NCBI GenBank assembly: GCA_003402375.1
Contig: QFXJ01000050.1
Location: 1 to 64,000, forward strand
Direction: 5' to 3'
Length of the DNA: 64,000 nt
Source: Candidatus Nitrotoga sp. CP45
GTDB taxonomy: Bacteria > Pseudomonadota > Gammaproteobacteria > Burkholderiales > Gallionellaceae
The notes under the pieces are model-generated. The model was not told the DNA's origin and did not search any database. It saw only the letters and a list, made by a program, of their open reading frames with translations. The position numbers and the translations under genes were made by a program. Positions 25,849 through 35,415 of this stretch are shown here, in pieces. Numbering within the stretch: position 1 is the first letter of the stretch; each line of letters begins with the position of its first letter.

Positions 25849-26595
25849 TTATTCCGGTGGTGGTTGTCGCAGTGCACGGCGACGTTCAAAAACAGATCGA
25901 GGATCAGCAACACTCTCCGCCGGAGCGGTAACTGACGCCCCAGGCAGTGATGCAGCGGGGGCAGCAAGTTGCGCTGGCACACCAGGACTACCAGGCCGTC
26001 CCGAATGACTCGGTCCTGTCTTGATTTTTAGTACCAGCTCCTCATGTTCATCACCTTGTTTAAAGGTAATTTTATCACGATCCAATTTCTCAATTTGCAT
26101 GCCGTTGATTTCTTGGCCTAACTCGACACGTACCATCTTGCGAGTAACGATTTCACGCAGCAGTGCAATATTTTTGTCCTTGGTAATAATGATGCCGTCC
26201 AAAATAAACTGTCCTTTGCGCATAGTTGGCTTAGGAGGCGCTACCGGCACAGGCAAGGGCGGCGGGGATGGGGGGGACAGTGGCGAGAGGCGGCGAGAAG
26301 ATGCGGAAGAAGATGCATGCTGGCGCGGCACGAACTTGGGCGGTAGGGGGCGGCGGGATGAGACGAACAATGGCCGTGCTAATATCTCAGTATAGGATTG
26401 CTCCAGTGGCAGTAAAGCAAACTCTGGCTGCAATGGCAGCACTGCTGGCCTGTTTTTTTGCAATTTTGGCTGCGGCAGGGGCACATTAATGCGGTTGCCC
26501 CAACCAAGTTCGGAGCCAATTGTCCCAATCAGCAACCCTATCAGTACTAACAATAATATTGTTGTGAAATGGCGAGGTTCAAAGGGGCTTTTCAT
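25849..26595 (-). CDS. gspC: Type II secretion inner-membrane clamp protein, GspC-type
   Basis: The 248-residue protein has one N-terminal membrane segment (FTTILLLVLIGLLIGTIGSE) and a periplasmic region. A Ser/Pro-rich linker (~95-125) precedes a homology-region-like domain (~128-195; GQFILDGIIITKDKNIALL, GQEINGMQIEKL), the part of GspC that contacts the secretin. The C-terminal ~50 residues are Pro/Ala-rich, and no PDZ domain is visible. It overlaps gspM by ATGA and precedes gspD by 48 bp. PilP/GspP-like naming is an alternative. Confidence 0.75.
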   Translation of the reverse strand: MKSPFEPRHFTTILLLVLIGLLIGTIGSELGWGNRINVPLPQPKLQKNRPAVLPLQPEFALLPLEQSYTEILARPLFVSSRRPLPPKFVPRQHASSSASSRRLSPLSPPSPPPLPVPVAPPKPTMRKGQFILDGIIITKDKNIALLREIVTRKMVRVELGQEINGMQIEKLDRDKITFKQGDEHEELVLKIKTGPSHSGRPGSPGVPAQLAAPAASLPGASVTAPAESVADPRSVFERRRALRQPPPE

Positions 26596-27173
26596 TTGCT
26601 ATCCGCTACCAACGCATAGCCAGATACATCGAACTGCGCTATCAATTCTGGCTCTGTCACAGGTGCACCCTTATTCAAAGTATTGGCCTGCGAGCGTATG
26701 CTGACATTATCAAGTAACAGATAAGGCTGCACCGTCTCTACAGCATAAAGAGTTTTTCTCAGCGTGGACATATTGCTGATAAATTGGACATTGACCGTAA
26801 CACGGCGATAGCCGCCGTCGTCCTTGAATGGCACCACCTGCATACTGACCAGCTTGCCACCATTAACCTCGATCAAACTTTTTGCGGTTTCCTGAATTTC
26901 TGAAGCGGCCAATGCAGCACCAGTGTTTCTAAGAAAGTGCTGACGGCCATTTTTGTTCTTCACCTGATCGAGCGCCGACTGGACTTCAGCATGAGTCGCT
27001 ATAACGTGCCGATAACGCCCCAAGTAATCAGCCATACTATCCAGCGACTGATCGTAATAGCGATGCAACATGTTAACCGGGATGAACAGCAGCAAACCGC
27101 CAATCGCCAGGAATAAGATTAACAATCCAATGGCCAAGCCACGACTTTGATTTTTGCTGAGGGCTTGCATCAA
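26592..27173 (-). CDS. gspM: Type II secretion protein GspM
   Basis: The 193-residue bitopic protein has one membrane helix (~15-35) and a small periplasmic ferredoxin-like domain (VSMQVVPFKDDGGYRRVTVN, LYAVETVQPYLLLDNVSIR), as in GspM/PilO. With GspL it forms the inner-membrane platform under the ATPase. It overlaps gspL and gspC by four bases at each end. Confidence 0.85.
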   Translation of the reverse strand: MMQALSKNQSRGLAIGLLILFLAIGGLLLFIPVNMLHRYYDQSLDSMADYLGRYRHVIATHAEVQSALDQVKNKNGRQHFLRNTGAALAASEIQETAKSLIEVNGGKLVSMQVVPFKDDGGYRRVTVNVQFISNMSTLRKTLYAVETVQPYLLLDNVSIRSQANTLNKGAPVTEPELIAQFDVSGYALVADSK

Positions 27174-28555
27174 GATTTAACCTCAGAATCAGGCGCTGTC
27201 TTTATTGTTTGCTTAACTGGCGTATTCGAAGCTGGCAGCGCTGGCTTGAGGGCTGGGACTCGTAGCGGCAATGATGAATTAAACTTTTCCGCTTCAATCT
27301 TGCTGGAATCAGGCGTAGATTGCTCTGATTTGTTGTTGGTACCGTTATCGGACGTGCCTAATTCAGGCTCACCAGTCGATGACGATAGTTGCGGTGCAAA
27401 TTGTCCGGGCGCGGGCGCAATGTCTGCGGCAGTTGGCACTATCTTAATTTCTGCCGCCAAATGGTAACGCTCGCTGTTTGGCATATTCCCCTTGGTCAGC
27501 GGCGAGCGGAAGTTGGCGTCATGCAAAATCCTGGCGCTCTCAATCAAAGCGATCAATTTCGACGAGGAGCCGGTTTCCCCCTGGATTTGAAGCTCCTTAC
27601 CTTTAAGATTAAATTGTTGCACCCAGGTATCGTCCGGCAACAGGTGAGACAACTCGTCCAGCAGTGTTACCAATGGCGGGACTGCCTGTTTTTTATCCAG
27701 CATAAAGTTGAATTCTGCCGCCAGTCTCTCCTGCTCGCGCCGCAGCGCGTCGGTTTCTCTCGCTTTCTGCTTAGCACGGTCAACTATCGGCAGCAGGGCA
27801 ATCACGGCTTGTCGCTTCTGCCAAATCGGGATAGTTATGGCGGCCATTGCCAAAAACAGTGTTAACAGCAATAACCCAGGGTTGACTCCGCGCAGCTTGG
27901 AAGGTTGGGTAGCAGCATTGCGCTCGGTTGGCATCAGGTTGATGGCATCGCCGTCCGGCACAGCAATGCTGGCGACATACGCAGCATTGGCTGGCGCACC
28001 CCAAAGCTCCAGCAGATCAAGTGAATTATCCATCGTTGAACGCGGTATAACCACCAGCTTGACGACAAGCCGGTTTTTTTGATTATCCACACGCAACACG
28101 CGAAAATCGAAATAAACTTGCTCAGCTTTGAATGGGGTATGGCGATCCATTTCGAAACCTAACACTTGGCGCAGATTTTTGGCTGCTGCCAGGGGCAGTT
28201 CGATCTGTTTGCTCAGGCATTGAGTATCCGCGAGCCACAACGCAACCCGCTCGTCGCGCTTATGCAGCTTACTAAAAAGTACCTGAAAAGCAATGCCTTG
28301 GGTATCATTATCACCAGATTGCCGATCAACCCGACCCTGCTCGGTCAAGCTGCCTTGCAGCCAGCGCTGCAATATAACGGCTTGAGGAGTAACTTCTATC
28401 AGCAGCTCATTAGCGGCATTTGCACTAGATTGCCGCAACCATTGCGGCACAAGCGCGATAAGTTCACCCGACCACCAACGCCAAAAGCGCCCAAGCGGGG
28501 AGTTCCTATCAAAAGTAAAGCGCGGCTGGCGCGCAGCTTGAGTTTTATTTATCAT
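27170..28555 (-). CDS. gspL: Type II secretion protein GspL
   Basis: The 461-residue protein has a PilM/PilN-like organisation: a cytoplasmic actin-like part (RVALWLADTQCLSKQIELPL, LGFEMDRHTPFKAEQVYFDF), one membrane helix (LLLLTLFLAMAAITIPIW, ~230) and a periplasmic domain (LSHLLPDDTWVQQFNLKGKE). The last ~80 residues are Pro/Ser/Thr-rich and look disordered, longer than usual. GspL links the ATPase GspE to the pseudopilus assembly platform. A 490 bp gap separates it from gspK, so it may begin a second transcript. Confidence 0.87.
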   Translation of the reverse strand: MINKTQAARQPRFTFDRNSPLGRFWRWWSGELIALVPQWLRQSSANAANELLIEVTPQAVILQRWLQGSLTEQGRVDRQSGDNDTQGIAFQVLFSKLHKRDERVALWLADTQCLSKQIELPLAAAKNLRQVLGFEMDRHTPFKAEQVYFDFRVLRVDNQKNRLVVKLVVIPRSTMDNSLDLLELWGAPANAAYVASIAVPDGDAINLMPTERNAATQPSKLRGVNPGLLLLTLFLAMAAITIPIWQKRQAVIALLPIVDRAKQKARETDALRREQERLAAEFNFMLDKKQAVPPLVTLLDELSHLLPDDTWVQQFNLKGKELQIQGETGSSSKLIALIESARILHDANFRSPLTKGNMPNSERYHLAAEIKIVPTAADIAPAPGQFAPQLSSSTGEPELGTSDNGTNNKSEQSTPDSSKIEAEKFNSSLPLRVPALKPALPASNTPVKQTIKTAPDSEVKS

Positions 28556-29046
28556 CTAGCACTGAAGTACGCATGTGACGTTCCTCTCAATTTTAGCGAA
28601 GAGAGGCTTAGGAGTAATGAGATCTGCCTGATCAACAGAAGTAACGTATGATAATTAACGGTTACTATAATTCCCTCAGCCTTTATCAGCATCTAGTCAT
28701 TTAGATACCGCTACGAATCAACGACGCATCCCATAGCTTGTTATAGTCATGCTATCTATCGTTAAGTTCAACCAAAGCTTGATACTCATCAAAAAATTAA
28801 ACTGATGCGTCCATCGGGACACTGTCAAACGATTACACACAATTTACTCATTGCAACATGCTCAACATAGAATGCTGACATATGTTTTTAGCCTGACCTA
28901 AAAATATCCTCAAGATGCATAGCTAGATGATGCATACCCGGCACTCAGTATTGGAGTGTTTGAGCAAACATCAATGATGCACATTGTGCGATCAGCTTTT
29001 CTTGTCGCTGAGCGCAAATGGAACGTGGATTAATCGCGCGCAATCG
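28556..29046. other. 490 bp gap inside the type II secretion operon
   Basis: No open frame of credible length lies here. CCTCTC/GAGAGG arms with a short loop near 28581-28604 could form a small hairpin. The other T2SS genes overlap or nearly touch, so this gap probably carries a promoter for gspL-M-C-D or marks a lost gene; I could not recognise a remnant. Confidence 0.5.
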
Positions 29047-29982
29047 TTAATGAATGGCTACTTGTTCCTCAACGATCGGCTTTAGAGTCGCCGCCCCCTC
29101 TTTCCAGGAAAAAAAAACGAACTTGCGAACGGCACCTTGATCAATTTTTACCACAGACTCACGGACGAACACTGTACCGTCTAGCGACACCGCTTCGGCA
29201 CGAACACTATACACGGAACCGTCGTCACCCGCTACGGCAGCGGCTGCTGGAGCAAACGGCGGCGGCGGTAAATTTTTAAGCAAGGCTTCCTGGCGCGCTA
29301 GAAGATAAGCGTCAACCAACTCTACATTAGCACCAGGCAGCGCCAACAAAACTTTTCTTGGCGCAATGGCTGCATTTACTCCAGCCTGATGTGAATCTAC
29401 AGTCAGTGTATCTGCCAAATTAGCATACAACTCCGGTGTCATGCCCAATACCCGCTGCAATTCATTAACCGTTTCAAACGGTGCATTGGCCGGACGGTAT
29501 TTCAATCCGGCCGCTTTGTATTCAGCAACCTCAGCACCTTTAGGACGTGGCAAGTCATCGTCGTCACGCCAATCTACAATAGCATCCAGCAAAATATTAC
29601 TTTCTTCATCGTTAAGCCCGACGCTTTTCAATAGGCCCTTCAGCAAATCGTCTGATGCACTGTTAAGGTCAATTTTACCGGACACGTCCAAGAGCGAAAT
29701 ACTGAGCTTAGCTCCCCCAAATTCCCACTGATGCGGCACGCCATCACCCTTCCATCGTTGCAGGTCGCTGATTGGTTTGAACATTTCATAGAACGCACGC
29801 TGCATACCAGCGTCAGCCACCGCTTGCGCGCGCGCGGCAGCTGCCAGATTCTGGCCCAGCAATGTATCCGTACGCATACTGAAAGCAAAACTCGCAGCAA
29901 TCACAGTCAACAATGTAGTTGCCCACAACACTAACACTAAGGCAATGCCATGTTGATGTTTTTTGTTAATCATAGCCTTCAT
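29047..29982 (-). CDS. gspK: Type II secretion minor pseudopilin GspK
   Basis: The 311-residue protein has the K-type prepilin leader (KKHQHGIALVLVLWATTLLTV), the SAM-like helical domain with NSASDDLLKGLLKSVGLND and DAIVDWRDDDDLPRPKGAE, and FETVNELQRVLGMT. GspK caps the pseudopilus tip with GspI and GspJ. It overlaps gspJ by ATGA. Confidence 0.92.
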   Translation of the reverse strand: MKAMINKKHQHGIALVLVLWATTLLTVIAASFAFSMRTDTLLGQNLAAAARAQAVADAGMQRAFYEMFKPISDLQRWKGDGVPHQWEFGGAKLSISLLDVSGKIDLNSASDDLLKGLLKSVGLNDEESNILLDAIVDWRDDDDLPRPKGAEVAEYKAAGLKYRPANAPFETVNELQRVLGMTPELYANLADTLTVDSHQAGVNAAIAPRKVLLALPGANVELVDAYLLARQEALLKNLPPPPFAPAAAAVAGDDGSVYSVRAEAVSLDGTVFVRESVVKIDQGAVRKFVFFSWKEGAATLKPIVEEQVAIH

Positions 29983-30665
29983 TCACTCACACATCGATTG
30001 GCAGATGTGTCCCACGCACAGCCAGTATCAGAGCCGATCAACGGTGCCACTACCAAATCCGGCCAAACGCGGCCATTACTGAACTTGACCCGAACACGGA
30101 TCAGATAAGGTAACCGCTGTTGACTATCCCGATTTCCCCACTGATCCCGCCATTGCGGTTCGGCATCTTTGGTTTCAGCACCAAAATAGGCGAAATTTAA
30201 TTCCTCTACATGATCCGCCAGCACGATTTTTTCGGCTGTCTCCAATGCGGTAAAATCAACGCTGCCTGCCTCTGGAATAACGCGCCTCATTACCAGTTGG
30301 CCAACATTATTATCCTGATTATCCTGTACCAGCTCCAGACCAATCAAAAATAAACCGCCCGTACCTAATCGCACGGCAATCGGGGCTACCAGCTTGATAC
30401 TATCTGGTTGACCGATGAACGCCAGATTCATATCTGCTTTTTTCTTCCAGTGAAATGGAGTGACCTGACTTAATTCACGCCGCAAAAATCCTTGCAGCAA
30501 CGCCAAATGTGTCGAATTTTCTGCGCGTATCTCGCCGGCATCCCAGCTACGTGCGCCTAGACGCATACCACCAAACAATAAAGCCAAAATAAAACCGAGC
30601 AAAGACATGGCTATTAGCAATTCCAGCAAGGTGAAGCCGGCAATTCTGTGTTTGTCCAGGGTCAC
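29979..30665 (-). CDS. gspJ: Type II secretion minor pseudopilin GspJ
   Basis: The 228-residue protein has the type IV prepilin cleavage site in IAGFTLLELLIAMSLLGF with Glu at +5 and a J-type C-terminal beta domain (VEELNFAYFG, LPYLIRVRVKFSNGRVWPDL). It is a tip-complex pseudopilin, to be cleaved by a prepilin peptidase not present in this window. It overlaps both neighbours by four bases. Confidence 0.92.
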   Translation of the reverse strand: MTLDKHRIAGFTLLELLIAMSLLGFILALLFGGMRLGARSWDAGEIRAENSTHLALLQGFLRRELSQVTPFHWKKKADMNLAFIGQPDSIKLVAPIAVRLGTGGLFLIGLELVQDNQDNNVGQLVMRRVIPEAGSVDFTALETAEKIVLADHVEELNFAYFGAETKDAEPQWRDQWGNRDSQQRLPYLIRVRVKFSNGRVWPDLVVAPLIGSDTGCAWDTSANRCVSE

Positions 30666-31102
30666 AACGCCACTCCATTCACCAGTCGCAACGTTTTAAG
30701 ACTGGCCGAGCGCGGCTGGTCACTGCCACCCCATAGCACTTGGATTTCCACTTCCAGCAATGACACAGGCAAAATCGGCACTGGCAATCCAGTCTGGTCG
30801 CTCGCCTGTGCCGGAGCCACCAAGTATGGTCGAATACTGACATGCCAACGGTAAACGGCATCAAATTCACCATTGCTCTCACTTATTTTCAGAGGCGTCT
30901 CAATACCAATCGATGCTAACTTACTTTGACCCAACAACATTGCGCGCTGATATTCATCAACACGACTGGCATTACGCAAACCGCCAGAAAAAATCTGCAT
31001 CAATACGCCCAATATCAGTGCCAGAATTACAAATGCCACCAGCACTTCAAGCAAAGAAAAGCCACGATTGAATTTATGCATGCCTAAGGGGATTGTCAGC
31101 AA
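30662..31102 (-). CDS. gspI: Type II secretion minor pseudopilin GspI
   Basis: The 146-residue protein carries FNRGFSLLEVLVAFVILAL, the prepilin leader of GspI, followed by a short globular domain (VYRWHVSIRPY, LPVSLLEVEIQVLWGG). GspI starts assembly of the tip complex with J and K. It is coupled to gspJ by an ATGA overlap and lies 108 bp after gspH. Confidence 0.9.
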   Translation of the reverse strand: MLTIPLGMHKFNRGFSLLEVLVAFVILALILGVLMQIFSGGLRNASRVDEYQRAMLLGQSKLASIGIETPLKISESNGEFDAVYRWHVSIRPYLVAPAQASDQTGLPVPILPVSLLEVEIQVLWGGSDQPRSASLKTLRLVNGVAL

Positions 31103-31210
31103 ATAACCTAAACATTTTCGCGGGTCTTAATTGATGCAATGTCGTACCAACGACCACATACATCAATATCCAGCCAAAATTTCCAAAACGTCCAGGTTCA
31201 CATGCCGCCC

Positions 31211-31666
31211 TTAATTGAGAACGGAGACCTGGCCGGTCAGCCAGTCGATATTAATATCGTATTTACGGACACCAGATGTTAACGTGATACGACCGCCGGT
31301 GGAGCTTCCGTCCGAATAAAAACGGATCGCGCCGACTTTGTCGGGCAGCAATTCAGATTGTGCTGTGAACAAGCTGATGTCTAACTTTGCAGGCAAGGCG
31401 TAACGACGCTGGTCACCACTCACCTTGAAGTTTCGCTTTTCAACATCCAGTGTCAATGTCGATTCTTCTTTGCGTGTGACCGCTTGGCTGCGGGCTTGAC
31501 GTAAGCCAGCCGCGAGCTGACGCGCCGCGCCCTTTAGTTCGGTGCCGGGCAAACCAGCAGAGATCGTCGGTATCGCCAAGGCATATACCATCGCCATTAA
31601 CATCAGCACTACCAGTAATTCAAGCAGGGTAAAACCGGCGCTGGCACGCGATTTTATTCGCCCCAA
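31211..31666 (-). CDS. gspH: Type II secretion minor pseudopilin GspH
   Basis: The 151-residue protein has ASAGFTLLELLVVLMLMAMV followed by the H/FimT-type domain with RQLAAGLRQARSQAVTRKEE and YALPAKLD; FYSDGSSTGGRITL is a glycine-rich loop common in GspH. It would join the tip complex to the major pseudopilus. It overlaps the end of gspG by 13 bp. Confidence 0.9.
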   Translation of the reverse strand: MGRIKSRASAGFTLLELLVVLMLMAMVYALAIPTISAGLPGTELKGAARQLAAGLRQARSQAVTRKEESTLTLDVEKRNFKVSGDQRRYALPAKLDISLFTAQSELLPDKVGAIRFYSDGSSTGGRITLTSGVRKYDINIDWLTGQVSVLN

Positions 31667-32094
31667 TTATTGATATCCTTGTTTTCGCCCTCACCACCTT
31701 CACGGTTATCAAGACCAAGCGAACTGATATCAAAATCTTTATTGTGCTGTCCCGGAGAAGCGTAATGGTAATCGTTGCCCCACGGATCTTTTGGCACTAT
31801 CTTCGCCCCTTTAATATAAGGACCGTTCCAACCGGTCGCACCAGTTGGTGCCTCGATCAATGCCGACAAACTTTCCTGTGAAGTAGGATAGCGTCCTACT
31901 TCCAGCTTGAACAATTCCAAGCTCTGTCCAAGTTGCTCGATTTGCAATTTACCCGTTTTGCTTTTCGATGTCCCCAGGTAATCCATTACTTTTGGCCCTA
32001 CCAAGCCAGCCAGCAGGCCTAAAATTACCAGCACTACCAGCAACTCGAGCAAGGTAAATCCTGTTTCCCGCCGTACCTGATTTATTCTGTTCAT
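31654..32094 (-). CDS. gspG: Type II secretion major pseudopilin GspG
   Basis: GspG is the main subunit of the periplasmic pseudopilus that pushes substrates through the secretin. The 146-residue protein has RRETGFTLLELLVVLVILGL, then LFKLEVGRYPTSQESLSALI and WNGPYIKGAKIVPKDPWGNDYHY, hallmarks of GspG. The C-terminal end (DISSLGLDNREGGEGENKDI) holds the calcium-binding loop. Confidence 0.96.
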   Translation of the reverse strand: MNRINQVRRETGFTLLELLVVLVILGLLAGLVGPKVMDYLGTSKSKTGKLQIEQLGQSLELFKLEVGRYPTSQESLSALIEAPTGATGWNGPYIKGAKIVPKDPWGNDYHYASPGQHNKDFDISSLGLDNREGGEGENKDINNWGE

Positions 32095-32223
32095 AATACT
32101 TCCCTCCCAAAATGTACCATTTCTATTTCCCTATGTTTTCCATGATTCCTGAATACATCATTGCTTAATGACAAGGTTCAATAAGATTAAGCGCTGTCAC
32201 ACAGCCGAACTCTCAATCTCTGA

Positions 32224-33444
32224 TTACATCGCCAAGTCGTTAACACTAAGGATGGCAAGCAGAATTGACATAATGATACCGCCAATCAACAGCCCCAGCC
32301 CCAAAATCAGCACTGGCTCCATCAGACTTAACATACGCTTGACCGTTGTTTGCACCTCATTGTCATACACATCTGCAACGCGCAGCAGCATTTCTTCAAG
32401 CTGACCCGTTTCTTCGCCAACGACTACCATGTGAACCGCAAGCTTGGGAAACAAACCCGTTTCCATCATTGGCTTACCCAACCCCAATCCTTGCTTGAGC
32501 TGATTCGCCACAGTATCGAGTCCTTCAGCCATGACGCTATTATTCAAGGTTTCTTTAATAATAAAGAGCGCATTCAATAAAGTCACCCCATTACCTAATA
32601 AAGTACCCAAGCTGCGGCTAAAACGGGCCACCTCAATCTTTGCCACTAGGTCGCCTACCAATGGCAGGCGCAAAAACATGCCATCCCAGCGGTAGCGACT
32701 GCTCGGGTTACGCATTTGCTGTCGCAGCAGCACATAAATGGCTAGCACACCAATCAGCAACATCCACCAGTCATGACGTAGAAAGTCACCGGCGGCAATG
32801 ACGATTTGCGTTGGCAGCGGCAGGGTTTTACCGGATTGCTGAAACATCAGGGAAAACTGCGGCACAACAAATATCAGCAACATCATCACAGAACTGACTG
32901 CCACCACCATCAGGATGGCGGGATAAATTAATGCAGATGTGACAGTTTGCTTGAGTGCTTTGGCGCGTTCCATAAATTCAGTGATACGCGTCAGCACCGG
33001 ACCAAGTGCGCCTCCTGCCTCGCCAGCACGCACCATATTGAGGTAGAAACGGGAAAACACACCTTTTTGCGCTTCCATCGCCGCAGAAAGCGAAGCCCCA
33101 CCGCGTACGTCGTCGCGCACTTGGGTCAGCAGGTTACGTACTTTTTCGTTTTCAGACAGTTCAACCAAAATTTCCAGGGCACGATCCAGCGGCAGGCCAG
33201 CATGGAGCAGGGTAGCAATTTCACTAGTAAAGGTGCCAATTTCCGCCTGGTTGACCCGCTTCGAGCGCAACCAGGAAAAAGAGGCTCTTTCCCCGCCTCG
33301 TTTCTCCTGCGCCTGTTCAATCTGGATCGGGATATAACCCATGGTGTGCAGACGTTCTGCCACTGCTTCATCGCTGCGGGCTTCCATTTCGCCTTCGAGC
33401 GTTTCCCCGTCTGCGGTAACCGCGTTGTATTGAAACATTGGCAC
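32224..33444 (-). CDS. gspF: Type II secretion inner-membrane platform protein GspF
   Basis: The 406-residue protein has two copies of the GspF cytoplasmic domain (LLHAGLPLDRALEILVEL near 85 and LLGNGVTLLNALFIIKETL near 288) separated by membrane helices, with a final hydrophobic hairpin. It anchors the pseudopilus machinery in the inner membrane and contacts GspE. It is two bases downstream of gspE. Confidence 0.95.
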   Translation of the reverse strand: MPMFQYNAVTADGETLEGEMEARSDEAVAERLHTMGYIPIQIEQAQEKRGGERASFSWLRSKRVNQAEIGTFTSEIATLLHAGLPLDRALEILVELSENEKVRNLLTQVRDDVRGGASLSAAMEAQKGVFSRFYLNMVRAGEAGGALGPVLTRITEFMERAKALKQTVTSALIYPAILMVVAVSSVMMLLIFVVPQFSLMFQQSGKTLPLPTQIVIAAGDFLRHDWWMLLIGVLAIYVLLRQQMRNPSSRYRWDGMFLRLPLVGDLVAKIEVARFSRSLGTLLGNGVTLLNALFIIKETLNNSVMAEGLDTVANQLKQGLGLGKPMMETGLFPKLAVHMVVVGEETGQLEEMLLRVADVYDNEVQTTVKRMLSLMEPVLILGLGLLIGGIIMSILLAILSVNDLAM

Positions 33445-33446
33445 GA

Positions 33447-35210
33447 TCAGCTCTCCCGCGTTACGCGCAATACTTCCTCGATGGTCGTGACCCCTGCCAC
33501 CACCTTGCGCAAGCCGCTTTCAAACATGGTGCGCATGCCCTCTTCTATTGCGAGCTTGCGGATTTCGCCAGCCGTGGCGTGCCGCATCACCAGGCTGCGG
33601 ATGCCATCACTCATGGTCAGAATCTCCACGATATTAACCCGGCCGATATAGCCGGTATAGCCACAATGCTGGCACCCGACCGCATGGTACAACTCGATCG
33701 GGTTAGCGTCGATAAAGCGATGAAGCTCCATTTCCTCGACCACTTCGGGCAACACTACGCGCAATTCGCGGCATTGCGTACATAGCGTACGTACCAGGCG
33801 TTGCGCCAAAATGCCGATTACGGTGGAAGTCAGCAGATAATCATCCATGCCCATGTCGAGCAAGCGGTTGATCGTGGCTGCGGCATCGTTAGTATGCAGG
33901 GTGGATAAGACCAAGTGGCCGGTAAGGGCGGCCTGGACGGCAATTTGGGCAGTTTCCAGATCGCGGATTTCACCGATCATAATTACATCTGGATCCTGGC
34001 GCACGATCGAACGCAGGGCATTGGCAAAGGTCAGGCCGATCTGTGCCTTGACCTGAATCTGATTTACGCCTTCCATTTGATACTCTACCGGATCTTCCAC
34101 GGTAAGAATCTTGACATCCGATTTATTCAAAGTTTGCAGCGCAGTATAGAGTGTAGTCGTTTTACCGCTACCGGTCGGACCGGTGACCAGAATAATGCCG
34201 TGGGGTTGCTGCAAAATTTCCAGGAAAATTTTAAGAACGTCCGGGTCAAATCCCAGCCTGGAAAAATCCAAGGTCGTGCCACTTTTATCGAGAATCCGCA
34301 TTACCACGCTCTCACCGTGCATGGTCGGAACCGTGGAGACACGCAAATCGATTTCCTTGCCCTGGATGCGCAATTTGATACGGCCATCCTGTGGCAAGCG
34401 ACGCTCGGCAATATCCAAACTAGCCATGATTTTAATGCGTGAGATGACAGCGCCAGACAGGCGCCGCGGCGGCGATTCGACTTCGTGCATCACCCCATCT
34501 ACCCGGTAACGCACGATCAGACGATTTTCGAATGGCTCGATGTGAACATCGGATGCGCGCGCCTCCAGCGCATGACCAATAACCAAGTTAACCAGACGGA
34601 TAACGGGCGCCTCGCTGGCGAGATCCTTAAGATGCTGCACATCGTCACTCGCGCCTTCTTCCTCAAGGGTTTCGATGTCGCCGACAATCTCCCCCATCGA
34701 CGTCTTGCCACTACCATAAAGACGTTCGAAAGCGCTTTCCATATCCTGCTGCACGGCCACACGCACGCAAACCGAACGATGGGTCAACAAACCAAAAGCA
34801 TTAATGGCATATTGATCAAGCGGATCCACTAGGGCCAGTACCAGCTCGTGCGCATCTTCATGTAGCGGCAACGCTTTAGATTCTTTTAGGAAACGCACCG
34901 ATACACGCTCTTCCAGCAAGGGCACTTGGGGATAATCAGCTGGCTCCACCATTGCGAGTCCAAGTTGTGCTGCCAATGCCTCTGCCACATCACGGGCAGA
35001 AACCACTCCCAGCTTTAATAGCAGCGTACCAATACGCTCATGTTCACCGACTTCATCTTTCTGCAAGTCTAGCGCGCGCTCCAACTCAAGTGCATTCAGC
35101 TTCCCTTGCTCAACTAACAATTCTCCTAAACGTTTCCTCAACTTAATGCTTTCTGTGCGAAAAAGTGCGGGAATGGTATCACGAACATACGGATTTTCGC
35201 GCCAAGCCAC
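33447..35210 (-). CDS. gspE: Type II secretion assembly ATPase GspE
   Basis: The 587-residue hexameric ATPase powers pseudopilus assembly. An N1/GspE_N domain (~25-160) precedes the catalytic core with Walker A GPTGSGKTTT, an Asp box, the Walker B-like IGEIRDLETAQIA and the His box LSTLHTNDAAATINRLLDMG. A four-cysteine zinc motif (CTQC...CQHC, ~490-525) follows, as expected for GspE. Family similarity starts around residue 17-24, so a start downstream of 35210 is possible. It is the first gene of the operon. Confidence 0.95.
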   Translation of the reverse strand: MAWRENPYVRDTIPALFRTESIKLRKRLGELLVEQGKLNALELERALDLQKDEVGEHERIGTLLLKLGVVSARDVAEALAAQLGLAMVEPADYPQVPLLEERVSVRFLKESKALPLHEDAHELVLALVDPLDQYAINAFGLLTHRSVCVRVAVQQDMESAFERLYGSGKTSMGEIVGDIETLEEEGASDDVQHLKDLASEAPVIRLVNLVIGHALEARASDVHIEPFENRLIVRYRVDGVMHEVESPPRRLSGAVISRIKIMASLDIAERRLPQDGRIKLRIQGKEIDLRVSTVPTMHGESVVMRILDKSGTTLDFSRLGFDPDVLKIFLEILQQPHGIILVTGPTGSGKTTTLYTALQTLNKSDVKILTVEDPVEYQMEGVNQIQVKAQIGLTFANALRSIVRQDPDVIMIGEIRDLETAQIAVQAALTGHLVLSTLHTNDAAATINRLLDMGMDDYLLTSTVIGILAQRLVRTLCTQCRELRVVLPEVVEEMELHRFIDANPIELYHAVGCQHCGYTGYIGRVNIVEILTMSDGIRSLVMRHATAGEIRKLAIEEGMRTMFESGLRKVVAGVTTIEEVLRVTRES

Positions 35211-35415
35211 CCGAATTCGCTTTTAACCAAACCACAACTAAAGCATATGCAGGACGTTTCAAATCCCAAGTGTAAAAAGCACATCATGGTGTTACTTGAA
35301 GCCAAAATCACCTGGCGTGAGTAATTGTGAAGGTGTTTCGACTCGAGTTATTTTCGTGGGTTCCGTGAGTGAAAATTTAGTTTCCGCACGCCCAGAATGA
35401 ACGATGGGAGTTTAC

